This document shows positions 1 to 12,800 of a stretch of 64,000 nucleotides of DNA, one piece after another; within the stretch, counting starts at the first letter, position 1, and every line of letters starts with the position of its first letter. Under the pieces are notes generated by a model. That model worked only from the letters and a program-made list of their open reading frames with translations, searched no databases and was not told where the DNA came from. A program made the translations under genes and the position numbers. Origin of the DNA: Diphasiastrum complanatum (lineage: Eukaryota; Streptophyta; Lycopodiopsida; Lycopodiales; Lycopodiaceae); contig CM055102.1 of NCBI GenBank assembly GCA_029204225.1, positions 30,932,607-30,996,606 of the forward strand, written 5' to 3'.

Positions 1-644
1 TGTCTGAGTACGGAATCCAACCTAAAAATCAAGTACCACATTGATAGAACCTCAAAACAATCAAAACAATGTAGACAAATGGAGAGAATCACTCAAAATT
101 GCTTCCAAAACTAAGATTGTGTCTCACATTGATTATGGCCAAATGTGGCTCTATATATACTATAAGTGGGAGCTCGTGGTACTGTTCATCCCTCTGATCC
201 CTACATGTTGTGAAGGTGCTTTGTCATTTGATGATTCATCATGCAAAAGTGACACTTGGACAAAACCTTCTATTTTTGAGACTTTTGTTCCATTTTCCTT
301 CTATATGGAGATCTACTTTGAAATCTTCTAGAAGTCAAAATTAGGCCTACTTCAGCTTATTCCACACATGTGAGCTGTCCTCTACACATGTGATATGACA
401 CCTAACCAAAGGATGTGGCTCATGCAATCAATAGATTGATGCCATGTGTCATATGTCTAGAAAACTAGTTTTTGGCCTTTTTAGCCACTAGAACTTGAAT
501 TACATCATATGTACAACCTATATGATTATTGGTACCATGGACAAGTACAATTATTTTCACACGTGGGAACAGGGCTCCACACATGTGTGTTTATCTATAT
601 ACAAGATTTTTGGCCTCTACCAAGCTTATTTTTGCATGTTCACA
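1..644 (-). repeat. R1 3' LTR (partial)
   Basis: Matches about 4490-5133 nearly base for base with small indels, and ends in TTCACA at 644. About 195 bp are missing beyond the window edge. It contains ACACATGTG/CACACGTGG motifs near 363, 384, 558 and 577. Confidence 0.85.
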
Positions 645-658
645 CTCCTCCTCAAAAA
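645..658 (-). other. R1 polypurine tract
   Basis: On the minus strand this reads TTTTTGAGGAGGAG and sits directly against the TG of the LTR. This is the expected place and composition for the plus-strand primer, and it fixes the element's orientation. Confidence 0.75.
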
Positions 659-2158
659 TCTAGCTTGGTAATCTAGCTTGATGGAAAAGCATGATGATCT
701 TGAACTTGACTCCATGGCTGAATTGGTCTTTGCTAGTTCAAAAGGTGTGAAGATCAGCCAATGAGCTTGATGTTGATCTGAAATCACCATATCCATGATA
801 GTGCTTCTTTGATGTTGACATCTTTGATGAACTTGAGAGCTTTGCACCATCCTAGCATCTTCGAAATTGATTCCTTCCAAATTTCATGTAGATTCTTGAC
901 TTTGAGGCTTGTTCCTTCTTCATGTGCATGCTCCTCCATGAGAAAATAAAGATTTTTTCTTGACTTATTAGGATCACAAAGATCTAACATCATGTTACCA
1001 TGATCTAGAGAAGTAGACTTATTCAAATTGGCAAGATTATGCATGCTATAATAACAAAGTGTTTGCATCATATCTTCATGCTTGTTTACCCATGCTAATC
1101 TCAGATCCAATGAGGCTAAATACTTCATTATGGATATAAGTGTCCTTTAGAAGATGATTCACTTACTCTCATAAAGAGATTACAATTTGCCTCAATACAA
1201 ATTTTCAAACTATGAGTGAACAAATCATTTTTGCTCTTACATGACTCAAGAGCATACATTTGATGAAATAACCATTTGCTTTCTAATTGATTTAAAATCA
1301 ATTTCAACCTCTTAAGAACATCATCTATGTTCTCAAGAGAGACTTCATACTCAACTAGTATGGCTTTACTCCAATTGGAGATGCAATGATCTCACTAAAA
1401 AAGCAAATTGATTTATCAAATGACATAAGAGAAGTAAGTATGAGATGTATACCACATGAGATATGCTCCTCTTTCCCTTGAAATGTGAGCACATGGAATC
1501 AAACCATATTTTCTTGAGTTTCTTTTTGGAATCACAACTTGAGAAGATCTCTCCTCCTCAATCCTTGGCACACTTTGAACCTTGAGATGATTCTTTAAGA
1601 TCCTCTTCATGGTGCTCCTTCTTGATGGAAATCCGAGACCTCCATGTCTCATAATGATCACAACAAGTATGACCATTCAATATGCACTTCCTATGATTAT
1701 CAAGATTACTTATGCTAGAAACATAAGTCCAAAAATCACCACAACTTGGCATGATTTTTTCAATATGAAATCACAAGGTATTTCCATCTTAATAAGGCTA
1801 ACTACTTGCTTATGGATATAAGTGTCCACTTTGGATGCTTCACTTATTCTCATAAGAAGTTTACAACTTGCCTTTAAGATTGAAAATTTACAATCTCATC
1901 TTTATGAATGAACACATCATTCATGATCTTATTGAAACCAAAAAAGATCCTACATTATGAAAATATTTCCATTTCCTTGACTTCATAACTAATGTAAGCT
2001 TACAAGAAAACATGTTTTGCTATCTTTTAAGGCATCATACTCCACTAGTATTGCCTTAATCCACCTTTGAGCATACAAAATTCTCTTCAAAGCAAAATGG
2101 TTCTTCATAAGTTGACATGAGAGCATAAATGAAACTATTTTCATTTTGTGATTGCTCC

Positions 2159-2705
2159 TTATTCTTGATTGATTTCTCTTGGATAATAACAATAAGCTTG
2201 AATTTGTCCAAAGTTCCAAGCACAATACTTTCCAAGGACATAAAATAAATCCAAGTTACTTTCATGAAAGTGACATCTATCTTTGCATCTTGAACCAAAC
2301 AATAGCACTTCCAAATGAAAAATTTCAAAAGATTTGACATGTGTTTGTGATGGATCTTGAAGACAAATCTTGCAAGTCCTTGTGAGACTCCAAGCCTCAT
2401 TCACCTTTCCACAAAGGAAACACCTTTCCTTGGACTTGTCCTTCTTGTATTTGCATTTTGAACTTGGAAGCTCCATCCTTCACCTCGGCCCCCTTCACTT
2501 TTGGTTCTCCTTGGATGGACTGGTCCTTCTTTTTGTAGCATCTTGAGAAAAAATATCTTCCCTTGCCACAAAGGTTGCACTCAGGATCCTTTCTTTCCTT
2601 CAATAGGATGCCACCTATTGATGCCATGTGAATAAAAACCTGTGATATGATTCTACAAATGTAATTTGTGACTTTCAAGAGACTAGATTTGAACATCTTC
2701 AACAA
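2159..2705 (-). pseudogene. R1 gag-like remnant with decayed zinc knuckle
   Basis: Two overlapping minus-strand frames. The upstream one contains ECNLCGKGRYFFSRC, which resembles a Copia gag CX2CX4HX4C knuckle with the histidine lost, followed by a lysine-rich stretch as in the intact R2 gag (20833-24246). The downstream one has a second cysteine cluster (CFLCGK...CKIC). Stops and frame changes separate the pieces. Other short minus frames around 784-1128 and 1558-1752 belong to the same interior, and I could not assign them to a domain. No intact gag product is possible. Confidence 0.45.
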
Positions 2706-4286
2706 TCTAGAAGGATCTACAAAAGATCTAGCTCACAAACCTAAGAATCAATCTTCACAGTAATGACTAGTCACTTGGAAACTTTGCTTTGATCACTAAG
2801 ACAAAAGCACACAATCTTTGAATCAAATCACTAAAGAAATCAGATCCAATCTCCTATTGGACTCATCAAATACCAATGACTCTTTCTTTGAAAGTTGAAA
2901 TGGATATGAAAAAGATTTGACACCTAGATTTTCCTTTTCACTTGACTAATTCTCTCAACACTTGAGATTCTTGAACAAAAGATGGGTTTTTGTTTCAAAT
3001 ACATGAAAATCAAACTTAATCACTTCTTTTGGACTCACTCTTGACCCAAATAATCTCACACTTGAGATTTAGAATGAATTTGATTTGATTTGACAACAAA
3101 CTATACCACCAATTTTTCACAAAGCTTAAAAATTTAGACAACTAGAGATTCACAAAGATCTCAACCATGCATGAATACTCAAATATGGACTCCTCCTCAT
3201 GTCTAGACATCAATGAGATCTCAAATTGACCCTCACACTCTCACAAAGAAAGTTGAATAGAACTAATTTGAGTTTCATACATACTATGTCAATTTTTGCT
3301 CAACAAATTGAATTCAATCACTCCTATTGGATTCCACCAATTACTCTACCTTGTAAGACTTGGAATGAAATTCAAAATCAAAAGTTGTGATTATTCTCAC
3401 TAAGATATTGTGCCTTCAAAGAGCTAATGCCACTTAGAAAGATTTGATCACTTAGGAGAAGACAAAATCTCCACCAATAACAACTCAAAATGAGCTTCTA
3501 AATCTTGCCCTCTACAAAGGAAGGAACTCTTAGAAAATTGGATCTCTCTCTACACATTTGCCATAGACACCTTAATGACTCTTTTCAAACCTTACAATCA
3601 CTCAAACAAATTGAGTAGGGTTGAACAATGTGACTTGGATCTCAATCTCTTTTCTAGAACTCTCAATTTAAGCCAATCTATGTCAAATTCTACAAAAGAT
3701 TTGCATAGATGCTCTATATGCACTAGAAACTCTCAAAGGTTTAACTTGGAGGACAGATCCAAGGATGTTTTCTAGCAAATTGATGCTTCTAAACTTGACC
3801 CTATCACTCTTGAACAAATCTAGAGTGATGGTACAATGGATTTCAACCTCTCACCTTGCATATCACTCCTTAATCTATGATTTTTAGCAAAATCTCTCTT
3901 AACTTCAACATACACTCAAAAAATCAGAAAAAAACATTTAATGCTCCTAATTCAAGCTTCAAGTTTAATTTCTTGGCTGATCTAATCCAAGAACTAATCA
4001 AGGGATTAGATTCTCTATAGAAAATGCTTGATTTTGCACCAAAAATCTCTCAAGTTGGGTGTGTGAGTCAAATTGTACAAATTTTTGAATTTTCTCAGCC
4101 AACTGTACGGCCTCACACGTGTGAAAAAGGGTTCCTACAGCCCACAATAAGTTCTGGTCCAAAAAATTTGAGGATATCTATCAAATCCAACTCGCTACCC
4201 AAAATTTGACTAGTTTCCAAAAAACTGCTAATTTTGGCTTTGATTTGGATTAACCCTATCAATTTCAACAAAACCTCTTGTACTAG

Positions 4287-4298
4287 GATCTGATACCA
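4287..4298 (-). other. R1 primer binding site (initiator tRNA-Met)
   Basis: Minus strand TGGTATCAGATC directly abuts the LTR TG at 4299. The usual plant Copia site is TGGTATCAGAGC. Confidence 0.75.
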
Positions 4299-5133
4299 TG
4301 TGAAAAAAAGTACATAAAGGACCAAGAGTGGATCCTAATCTGATCCTCAAGAGGGATTGGTTGTCAGATTACTTGATCTATCAATCTACTTCAGATTAAG
4401 ATCAATCTAGATCAATTCTAGACACAAAATCCTAACAAGAACAATCATTAATTGAAGGTAAGTGTACTTTATGGTTTTACACGTGTAAAACACTGTCTGA
4501 GTACGGACTCCAACCTAAAAATCAAGTACACATTGATAGAACCTCAAAACAATCAAAACAAATGTAGACAAATGGAGAGAATCACTCAAAATTGCTTCCA
4601 AAACCAAGATTGGTGTCTCACATTGATTATGGCCAAATGTGGCTCTATATATACAATAAGTGAGAGCTCGTGGTACTGATCATCCCTCTGATCCCACATG
4701 TGTGAAGGTGCTTTGTCATATGATGATTCATCATGCAAAATCGACACTTGGACAAAACCTTCTATTTTGAGCACTTTTGTTCCATTTTCCTTCTATATGG
4801 AGATCTACTTTGAAATCTTCTAGAAGTCAAAATTCGCCTACTTCAGCTTATTCCACACATGTGATCTATCCTCTACACATGTGATATGGACACCTAACCA
4901 AAGGATGTGGCTCATGCAATCAATAGATTGATGCCATGTGTCATATGGTCTAGAAAACTAGTTTTTGGCCTTTTTAGCCACTAGAACTTGAATTAAATCA
5001 TATGTACAACCTATATGATTATGGTACATGACAAGTACATTATTTTCACACGTGGGAATAGGCTCCACACATGTGTGTTTATCTATATACAAGATTTTTG
5101 GCCTCTACCAAGCTTATTTTTGCATTTTTCACA
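4299..5133 (-). repeat. R1 5' LTR (835 bp)
   Basis: Starts TGTGAA and ends TTCACA. It contains a perfect 16-bp palindrome TTTTACACGTGTAAAA at 4475-4490 and further ACACATGTG-type motifs near 4855, 4875, 5048 and 5067. Its second part is the repeat partner of 1-644. Confidence 0.85.
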
Positions 5134-5692
5134 GCAAATGTCTCAGAGCAATGTAAACGTGATCCAACAATCAATCCTCAACAACATACTGTTGCTCATT
5201 CAAACAAACGATCGATCACAGATTTACAATGTTGGAGTATCCATAAGTAAACTTCAATCAATACAACTTACAACAACATAGTGGATTCTTTAGGATGTGT
5301 AGGAACGAACATTCTATAGTGATAATGAAATAGTGATTCTGAATTTCATGATCACAGTTAAGTTCAAAACAATCGATTAGTTCAATAACACAAGCGATTA
5401 AATAGCCGATGAGTTTAAAGACAATTTCAGCTTCGAATTTACGGTTGAACACTTACAACATTATCGAGACTAGAAGATTGTCTGACTGGAGTAATTAAAC
5501 ACATGACAAATCCGACAAAGTGAGACTATCAACTATTAAAGTCAGAAGCACTCAGTAATCAAATAGCGTAGCAGACAAAGAGCAGGGAAAAACTCAAAGA
5601 CTTAAGACTCTCTCTGTTCGTTACAATGAAGCGTTTGTGGAGTACTTATAGAGGTTCAAGTGCAAACATTTGCATCTCTTGACAACCGATAT
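5134..5692. other. unassigned sequence between R1 and Copia A
   Basis: No gene, RNA or repeat structure recognised. Part of it may belong to the 5' LTR of Copia A, whose left boundary is uncertain. Confidence 0.3.
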
Positions 5693-6440
5693 TGTTGGAT
5701 TTCGATGCTCAGCCTCAAAACCATTCAATAATGAGCATCCTGAAAAATTTGTCGAAGATCAACGTCGAAGTCATCGAAGATATCGAAGATATCAAAGTCA
5801 TCGACTTCGACTTCTCTCATGTAGATATATATACATATGTTCAAACTCGACATCGACGAACTCGACTTGCTCGACATCGACATTTTTACTAACTCCATCA
5901 GATCCGACTTTGTCAACTTACTCGACTTTGTCAACTTTTTTCCAATCATCAAATAACCAACTTTTATCGAATGTTTTCCATCAGGGAAAAATCGTTCCAA
6001 ATAAATTGTCAGAAGACTTTATGGCAGCTCACCAACTATTGTACATACGTTTATTGTTACAAGGTGGTTGTAATAAATAGCAGATAGCACTTAATGCTAA
6101 AGATATTTTAAACAGGCAGATATTTAGCAAGTATATATTTGTCAAAGGAGATATTTTTTCAACTGAGAACGCACTTAGAATTTAAGTTGATCACTAATCA
6201 ATCTTCTCATTAGAAGAATTCATGTTGCCAGTGTTGCTACACTCCACAAACACGCTGAAGTTATTAACAAGCAATTGTACTCATTGTTGATATTAATCAG
6301 AGTGAAATTTTTGTCTCACTATTGTATTGTTCATTTGCACTTATCTAAATCATTCATCTTGAATACCTCTGCTGCTAATTGTGGCATTTTTGATCCTACA
6401 CAAGCTTCCGCTGCCAGCCATAACCTCTCAATTTTTGACA
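5693..6440 (+). repeat. Copia A 5' LTR (left boundary tentative)
   Basis: The right end TTTTTGACA at 6440 is fixed by the adjoining primer site. The left end is placed at TGTTGGATTT because plant Copia LTRs often begin so; no second copy exists in the window to confirm it. Confidence 0.5.
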
Positions 6441-6494
6441 TGGTATCAGAGCTCATTTCTGAAAACCTATCGATTTTCGACATGGTATCAGAGC
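6441..6494 (+). other. Copia A primer binding site, tandemly duplicated
   Basis: TGGTATCAGAGC occurs at 6441-6452 and again at 6483-6494. Each copy is preceded by a related TTTTTGACA or TTTTCGACA, so about 42 bp including the LTR end was duplicated. Confidence 0.8.
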
Positions 6495-6618
6495 AGGTAG
6501 TTTAGTAATCTACATTTCTACTGTAGACTATCAGTCTTGTTTTTACCAAGACACCGTTTTAGCAAGCGCGCAGCCAACAACATTCCGATTTTGTTGTTTC
6601 TACCAACGAACTCGCTCA

Positions 6619-7835
6619 ATGGATCCGTCTTCTAGTTCATCTCTGATTGACAAACTCGACGGAGAGAACTACCATCTCTGGAAGTTCAAGATGAAGGTCA
6701 TGCTATTGTGGAACATCGTTGATGGCACAAAACTCAAACCAAAAGGTGATGCAGCCATCATCACCAAATGGAGATTGAGAGATGGCAAGGCATTTGCCAT
6801 GATTACTCTCAATATCAAGGATACCCAAATCAGTCATATACATGTTGCTTAGACTGCTAAGGATGCAAGGGACTTCCTAGCAACTCTCTACGATATCAGG
6901 GACGTCACGTTCACCTTGAGAATGTCTGACACAGATCATGTTTCAAGTCATCTCAACACTTTCAAAAACCTTATGGAGCATATGACTGCAATTGGATCAG
7001 TCATAGAAAATTTTGATGCTGTTATGACTCTATTATCGAGTCTACCTGATGCCTATGAAAATTGGGTCATGGCAATTTCGACCTAAGAGCATCTCACTCT
7101 ATCAAGAGTAATTTCGATGCTTCTACAAGAGGAGATCAGAAGAACTGCATCCTCCTCAGGCTTAGGATTGGATCCTCAAACTCTATATTCAAAAAATCAG
7201 AAGATTAGATCCAAGTCTACAAAGTTAGCTTATCCTGACAAGAAGAACAACATGCAGTCTGGATCGAATTATGGTTCAAGATCGAATTCAAACTCTTCAT
7301 CATTCTAACCAGTGTAGAAACTATTTTTCAGATACTGTAAGAGGACTGGACATGAAATCAATGACTACAGAACTTTACAATACAAGAATGAAATAATGAA
7401 AGAGTTCCAACAACAAAAACATAATGCTACAACCAGTCACTCGAACCAGCAATAAGAGAAAGATGAAACAACTTTCATGACCAAGGTCGGAGAACAACAT
7501 GATATCAATTCCTGGTATCTAGACTCTGGAGCAATGCAACACAAGACTATGAAGGATTACAAGTCATTCACCCACTCTCGAGCTGTGCAACTTGGAGACA
7601 ACTCATCTCATTCTATCGAGGGTGAAGGAAAAGTCAGGGTCGAATTTCATAAAGGTGAAGTCAAGGTGCTGTCCAATGTTCTCCACATTCCAAATTGACC
7701 AAAACTCTTCTCTCAGTTAGTAGAATCACTGATTCAGGTCGGAGGGTCGAATTCGATATAGACGGTTGCATAATTATCGACAAATCTCGAAAGGTTCTAG
7801 CTTTCGGGAAAAGAAGCGGCTATCTATACAAACTC
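6619..7835 (+). pseudogene. Copia A gag and protease, broken
   Basis: ATG at 6619 starts a Copia gag (UBN2 type; LDGENYHLWKFKMKVML). It continues in frame past TAG codons at about 6850 and 7084 to a degraded zinc knuckle near 7320-7370. The aspartic protease follows with WYLDSGAMQHKT (7512-7548), where D-S-G is the active-site triad, then a pre-integrase segment ending in SGYLYKL at 7835. The solo LTR splits it there. The same order and many of the same residues occur in Copia B. The nonsense codons and a lost knuckle residue show it is dead. Confidence 0.8.
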
Positions 7836-8535
7836 TGTGAAAGTACTGTACTTTAGGACCATAAATGGATCTACAAAAGATCCACAAGAGTGATTGGATT
7901 TTTGCTTAACAATCTATCAAAAAACTAGACACAAAAAAGATGATCTAGATTGGCAATTTGACAAACAACAAGCATTAACAATAAAAAGAATTAATCAACA
8001 TTGAAATCTGAGCCCACACATGTGTACTACAGGCTGTAGTACGGCCTTCAACCTGAGAAACAAGTAGAAATAGATTTGAGTTCATTTGGATCACAAAAAC
8101 TCAATGTACATAGTGAACTAGTTTGAGATTGCCAATGAGCTCCAAAAATTTTATATCTTCTTACTATGGGAGCTTGGAATACATAGCAAATTCGACTTCC
8201 TTATTGAAGTTAGGTGGATTTCCAGCATGTAATAAGGAAGTTAACTCACCCTTCTTGCCCTAAAATGAAACCCTATCCTAGATCCTAGAGTTATGCTTGG
8301 TAGGAAGCTAGTTGGTCAAATTTTCACCTTAAACTTAGGTGTAGGTCCTATAAAGTAGGGATGACCACCAAATAGACATGGCCAACTCTCTTGACTTGAC
8401 CTAACCTACATTAGGATGGGTTTCCCATGTGGCATCATGGCCTCACATGTGCGGGACCCACTTGTGTACACAATTTACACTATTCTACATGGTTTTTTAT
8501 CAAGCTAGATTGCCAATTTTTGGCAATTCTTCACA
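7836..8535. repeat. solo LTR (700 bp) inside Copia A
   Basis: Begins TGTGAAAG and ends TTCACA, flanked by AACTC on the left and AACTT on the right (4 of 5 bases match, probable decayed duplication). Removing it and one flank copy rejoins the Copia A reading frame: YLYKL runs into SHYYSSKLFK, matching Copia B. It resembles the R1 LTR around CACACATGTG...CAACCT...CAAGTA, so it is a relative of that family. No internal coding sequence is present. Confidence 0.75.
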
Positions 8536-9214
8536 AACTTAGCCACTACTATTCTTCTAAGCTCTTCAAATGTCCACTTCTGAGTCAACTGACATGCTTT
8601 GGCATTTCAGATTAGGTCATCTTAACTTCCATAGTATTCAACAAATGTCGATTCAGAATCTAGTGCAAGATCTTCCTTTTGTTAGCAAACCAACTTCTCC
8701 AAGTGAAAGTTGTATTATCAACAAACATACTACAAGTCCTTTTATTTTTTATTCAGGTCATACTTCCAAAGGTTTGCTTGATCTTGTACATAGTGACATT
8801 TGTGGCCTAATGTAAACTACTTTGACAAGGGGAGCTCTATATTTCCTGACCTTCATCGATGACTTCTCTCGAATGACTACTACTTATTTTCTGAAGAACA
8901 AATCAGAAGCATTCAAGTTCTTCAAGCAGTTCAAGGCGTCTGTTGGAAATCAGACCCAGAGGAAGATCAAAGCTCTACACACTGATGGAGGGGGAGAATT
9001 TATCTCCACAGAATTCAAGGAGTTCTGCAAGGCCAACAGGATACATCAATAGTATACAACAAGCTACTCGCCTCAGTCCAATGGTGTAGCTGAGAGGAAG
9101 AATCGGACTCTCATCGAAAGTGCCAAGAGGAAGAATCAAAAGTGCTGGCCCATGTCTCTCTTCCTAAGAACTTTTGGACAGAAGCTGTTACTCTCTGTTC
9201 ATATTTTACAACAT
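8536..9214 (+). pseudogene. Copia A pre-integrase tail and integrase core, broken
   Basis: After a frame change, LWHFRLGHLNFHSI and CIINK give the pre-integrase zinc-binding region (HX3H followed by a Cys motif with the second Cys changed). The integrase core follows: FLTFIDDFSR (first catalytic Asp), LHTDGGGEF (second Asp), then SPQSNGVAERKNRTL (catalytic Glu). Stops occur at about 8813 and 9050, and the frame degenerates after 9130. It ends where the LTR of Copia B begins. Confidence 0.85.
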
Positions 9215-9683
9215 TGATGTGATCAAGAGATCAGCAAGTATTGAATAGTTAGCTCTCTCTCTCTCAAGCCTACGAGCTTGGACACTCTTGAGAATTCTAG
9301 CTCACTTCTTTATAGTTGGCTTCGATCTGCAAACTTGTTGTACTCATTTACATCTGTTTCGTTTCATACTGAATCAATACTTTTTTTTTAATTGCGTTTA
9401 GGTTTGTCTCAAAATGTATGCGTTTTTGTAAATCTTCGCGACAGATTATTTGTCTGATGCTTTAATGTTTGGCTACGTAGTCACTATAGTACTAATGATC
9501 TCAAAGTTAGTTACTATAAGATCGAACGTGATTTTTCATCACTATTTTTTTGTTCGCAATTGATGGACGTAGTCATGCATAGAGAAAGAGGAAGATAGTT
9601 TATTCCGCTGCTCACAATAGCTTTTTTTTCTTGTCGTTCAAATTCTTTTTATTCAACCTATCTTCTCACACCTCTTTCCAACA
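9215..9683 (+). repeat. Copia B 5' LTR
   Basis: The right end CCAACA at 9683 directly precedes the primer site. The left end is TGATGTGATC at 9215 or TGTGATC at 9218, where Copia A homology stops. It contains a short CT run and a TATA-like TTTATAG. Confidence 0.65.
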
Positions 9684-9695
9684 TGGTATCAGAGC
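9684..9695 (+). other. Copia B primer binding site
   Basis: TGGTATCAGAGC, complementary to the 3' end of initiator tRNA-Met, immediately after the LTR. Confidence 0.85.
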
Positions 9696-9859
9696 ATTGA
9701 TTCTTCAAGGCCTAACACTATATCAGAACGCAAGCTCTTATACTTGATACCTTTCGTGACATCAAATTATTCTTCAGTCCGAATCAATTTGTTTCGGTAT
9801 CAGAGAATTGATTTCCACAGCACGGTATCTCTCTTAACGTCGACAGACTAAAGTTCCAG

Positions 9860-12800
9860 ATGGATTCTCAAAGTAAAGCCGATCTTATTGCAAACAAGCT
9901 GAATGGATCCAATTATCATTTATGAAAATTTAAGATGAAGACCTTGCTAATCGCCAACGAGTTGTGGGATGTTGTTACAGATATTGAAGTAAAGCCTGAA
10001 GACGACACAGAAGACTCAAAAAGGAAATCTAAGGATGGTAAAGCTTTCGCGCTTATTATCCTCAATATATCAGATACTCAGATTGGCCACGTAGCTGAAG
10101 CCAAAACTTCGAAAGAAGTTTGAGAGATCCTTAGCTCACTATATGATGTGAGAGACGTAACTACCAAGTTGCATCTTCGAAGGAAATTCTTCACACTCAA
10201 GATGTCAAATAATGATTCTCTTCAGAATCATATTAATCAGTTTAAGAATCTCTTGCAACAGATGGCCATTGTTGGATCAGTCATAGGGTATCAAGATGCA
10301 ATTATGACATTTGTTTCAAGCATGCCCTCCACATATGAGAACTGCGTAATGATCATCACGACACACTCAGATTTAACTCTTACCAAAGTTATCACTATGT
10401 TGCTGCAAGAAGATAATCAAAAAAGTCAAGACACTTCGTCTACCTCTTCGTCTCATGCTCTATATGTCAATAAGAGCTCGAAACGACAAAAGTAGAAAAG
10501 CTCCAAGTAGTCTACATCGAATCAGAAACAGACTCAAGGTCAAGGAACAATCATCGAATCCACATTCGTCAAAGAAGAAGATGTTTTGCAGGTATTGCAA
10601 ATGCAATAACCATGAGATCCAGGATTGCCGAATACTCAAAGTGAAGAATGCAGCCAAGCAACCTGATCAACAAGTGACTACGATTACAGCATCTCCTGAA
10701 ATCGAAATGGACGAAGGCGCTTTTATGGTCAAAGACAAATACGCGAATTCAGATGATTCATGGTTTCTGGATTCTGGAGCTACTCAACATATGACCAATC
10801 ATCGTGAGATTTTTCATTCTTATACGGCTTACAGCACAAAGAAGTATGTTCATCTTGGTGATAATAGCACTCACACTATCGAAGGTGAAAGTACTATAAG
10901 ATTAAGATTCTGGCATGATCAATTCAAACTACTGTCAAAAGTCTTGTAGGTTCCTAAACTCTCTACAAATCTGTTATCGGTAAGTAGAATTACAAATTTA
11001 GGTCATAAGGTGGAGTTTAAGTTTGATCAATATAAAATTATTGATAGGAATAATAAGATCCTTGCACTCGACAAGAGACATGGATACTTATATAGATTGG
11101 CATATTGTTATTCTCATTCTAGTCAAGTCTTGAAAACCTCTGTTCTTGTCAATAAAGCATTACTATGGCATCATCACTTAGGACACTTGAATTATGCATC
11201 TATTTCGAACATGTCCAGACAATCTCTAGCACTTGATCTCGACTATTTTTCTAGCAAAGTCGATCTCCATGTGTACCATAGCTGCATCCTTGGAAAGCAG
11301 ACTAGGATTCCTTTTAGATCGAGTCATAGGCATGCAGCAAAAGGTCTGTTAGATGTTGTTCATTCAAATATATTTGTACCTATGCAAACTCCATCATCAC
11401 TAGATGCAAAATAGTTCGTTACCTTTATTGACGAATTCTCCAGAAGAATAGTTATTTACTTCATCAAGCAGAAATCAGAAGCTTTCGTCAAGTTCAGACA
11501 ATTCAAAGAGCATGCAAAAAATCAAACTAGCAAACGAATCAAAGCACTGAGGTCCGACAATGGAGGAGAATATATCTCCACTGAATTCGAGTGTTGTCTC
11601 AACAACGACATTGAGCAACAATACATTACCTCCTATTCACCTCAGTCAAACGGTCTTGCTGAGAGAAAGAACAGAACCCTAGTCGAATCGACAAAGTGTA
11701 TGTTATCATATGTGACACTTCTAAAGTCCTTCTGGACTGAAGTTGTTTCAACAACAACCTATATTCAAAACAGATGTCCTACTATAGGTCTCTCAGACAA
11801 AACACCATTTGAATTTTGGATAGATACCAAACCTTCTTTATCAAACTTACGAGTTTTTGGATGTACTGCTTATGCACAAATTTCTCATGATCTCAGGAAG
11901 AAGCTCGACTTCCAGAATATTAAATGTATTTTCATCAGCTACAATACTTCATATCAAGCTTACAAATTGTTCGATCCCATCGAGTCGAAGATAATCGCTA
12001 GCCGGGATGTCATCTTCATCGAAGATCAGTTTATCGACCTCAAGGGAAAAGACAAAGCCCATATAGCCGACTTGTTTGACTCATCCGACATATTGAACTT
12101 CGAGGTTCCTCAGTCAACTATTCCCATTGAAAGTCCAAGCTCATCTACTTTCGACGAACAACATATCAATAGCGGATCTGAAGATGATGATGTTGCAGTT
12201 CAACAACTACAGTATGATGAAAATGATCAACTTTCTCTATTCCCCAGAAGATCATCAAGAACTAGCAGACCACCTATCAGGTATATCGATAAGTCTGCAG
12301 CCTACCTTGTTCACGAGCCAATGACTGTCAAAGAGGCACTCCGTCAGCCCGATCCCAATCTCTAGAAAGAAGCTATGGATAAAGAGTATTTATCTCTTAT
12401 CAAGAACCAGACATGGACGATTGTCGAATTACCTGCTAGCAAAAATGTAGTTGATTGTAAATGGATTTTCAAAGTCAAGTACAAAGCAGACAGAAGCATC
12501 GACAGAAGAAAAGCCCAACTTGTCGCCAAAGGATTTTCTCAGGTATACAGCGTCGATTACACTGGGACCTTCAGTCCAATAGTCAAGCACTCTTCTATTC
12601 GACTTTTATTATCATTTGCTCTTGCAGCAAATTTGAAAATACAGCAAATGGATGTACACACAGCATATCTTAATGAAGTTATCGAAGAAGACATTTACAT
12701 GTTGCAACCCGAAGGTTATATTATCGAAGGTGTTTCACGTGTGTAAACTCCATAAAGCACTTTATGGCTTGAAGCAATCTGTTCAAGCATGGTTTCAAAG

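Larger units (their letters stand above)
1..5133 (-). mobile_element. R1: LTR retrotransposon, minus strand, left end outside window
   Basis: Two direct repeats (1-644 and the matching part of 4299-5133) bound a 3.65-kb interior. In minus-strand reading the order is LTR (TGTGAA...TTCACA), a primer site at 4287-4298 complementary to initiator tRNA-Met with a mismatch, interior, a purine tract at 645-658, and the second LTR, cut off by the window edge. The interior shows only a decayed gag-like segment with a broken zinc knuckle, and no integrase, RT or RNase H that I can see. The copy therefore looks non-autonomous and Copia-like. The target-site duplication cannot be tested because the left end is missing. 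Confidence 0.85.
5693..9214 (+). mobile_element. Copia A: decayed Ty1/copia element, 3' truncated
   Basis: Reads left to right: probable LTR, duplicated primer site, gag, protease, GAG pre-integrase region, then the integrase core. It stops at 9214 where a second Copia element begins; its RT, RNase H and 3' LTR are not found. A solo LTR (7836-8535) sits inside it. Many in-frame stops mark it as inactive. It is close in sequence to Copia B next door, so the two are related copies. Confidence 0.8.

Noticed and set aside
12720-12745. TTTCACGTGTGTAAA in Copia B as another LTR palindrome
   Set aside because: It lies in the RT coding region, is imperfect, and is best explained as chance around a frameshift.
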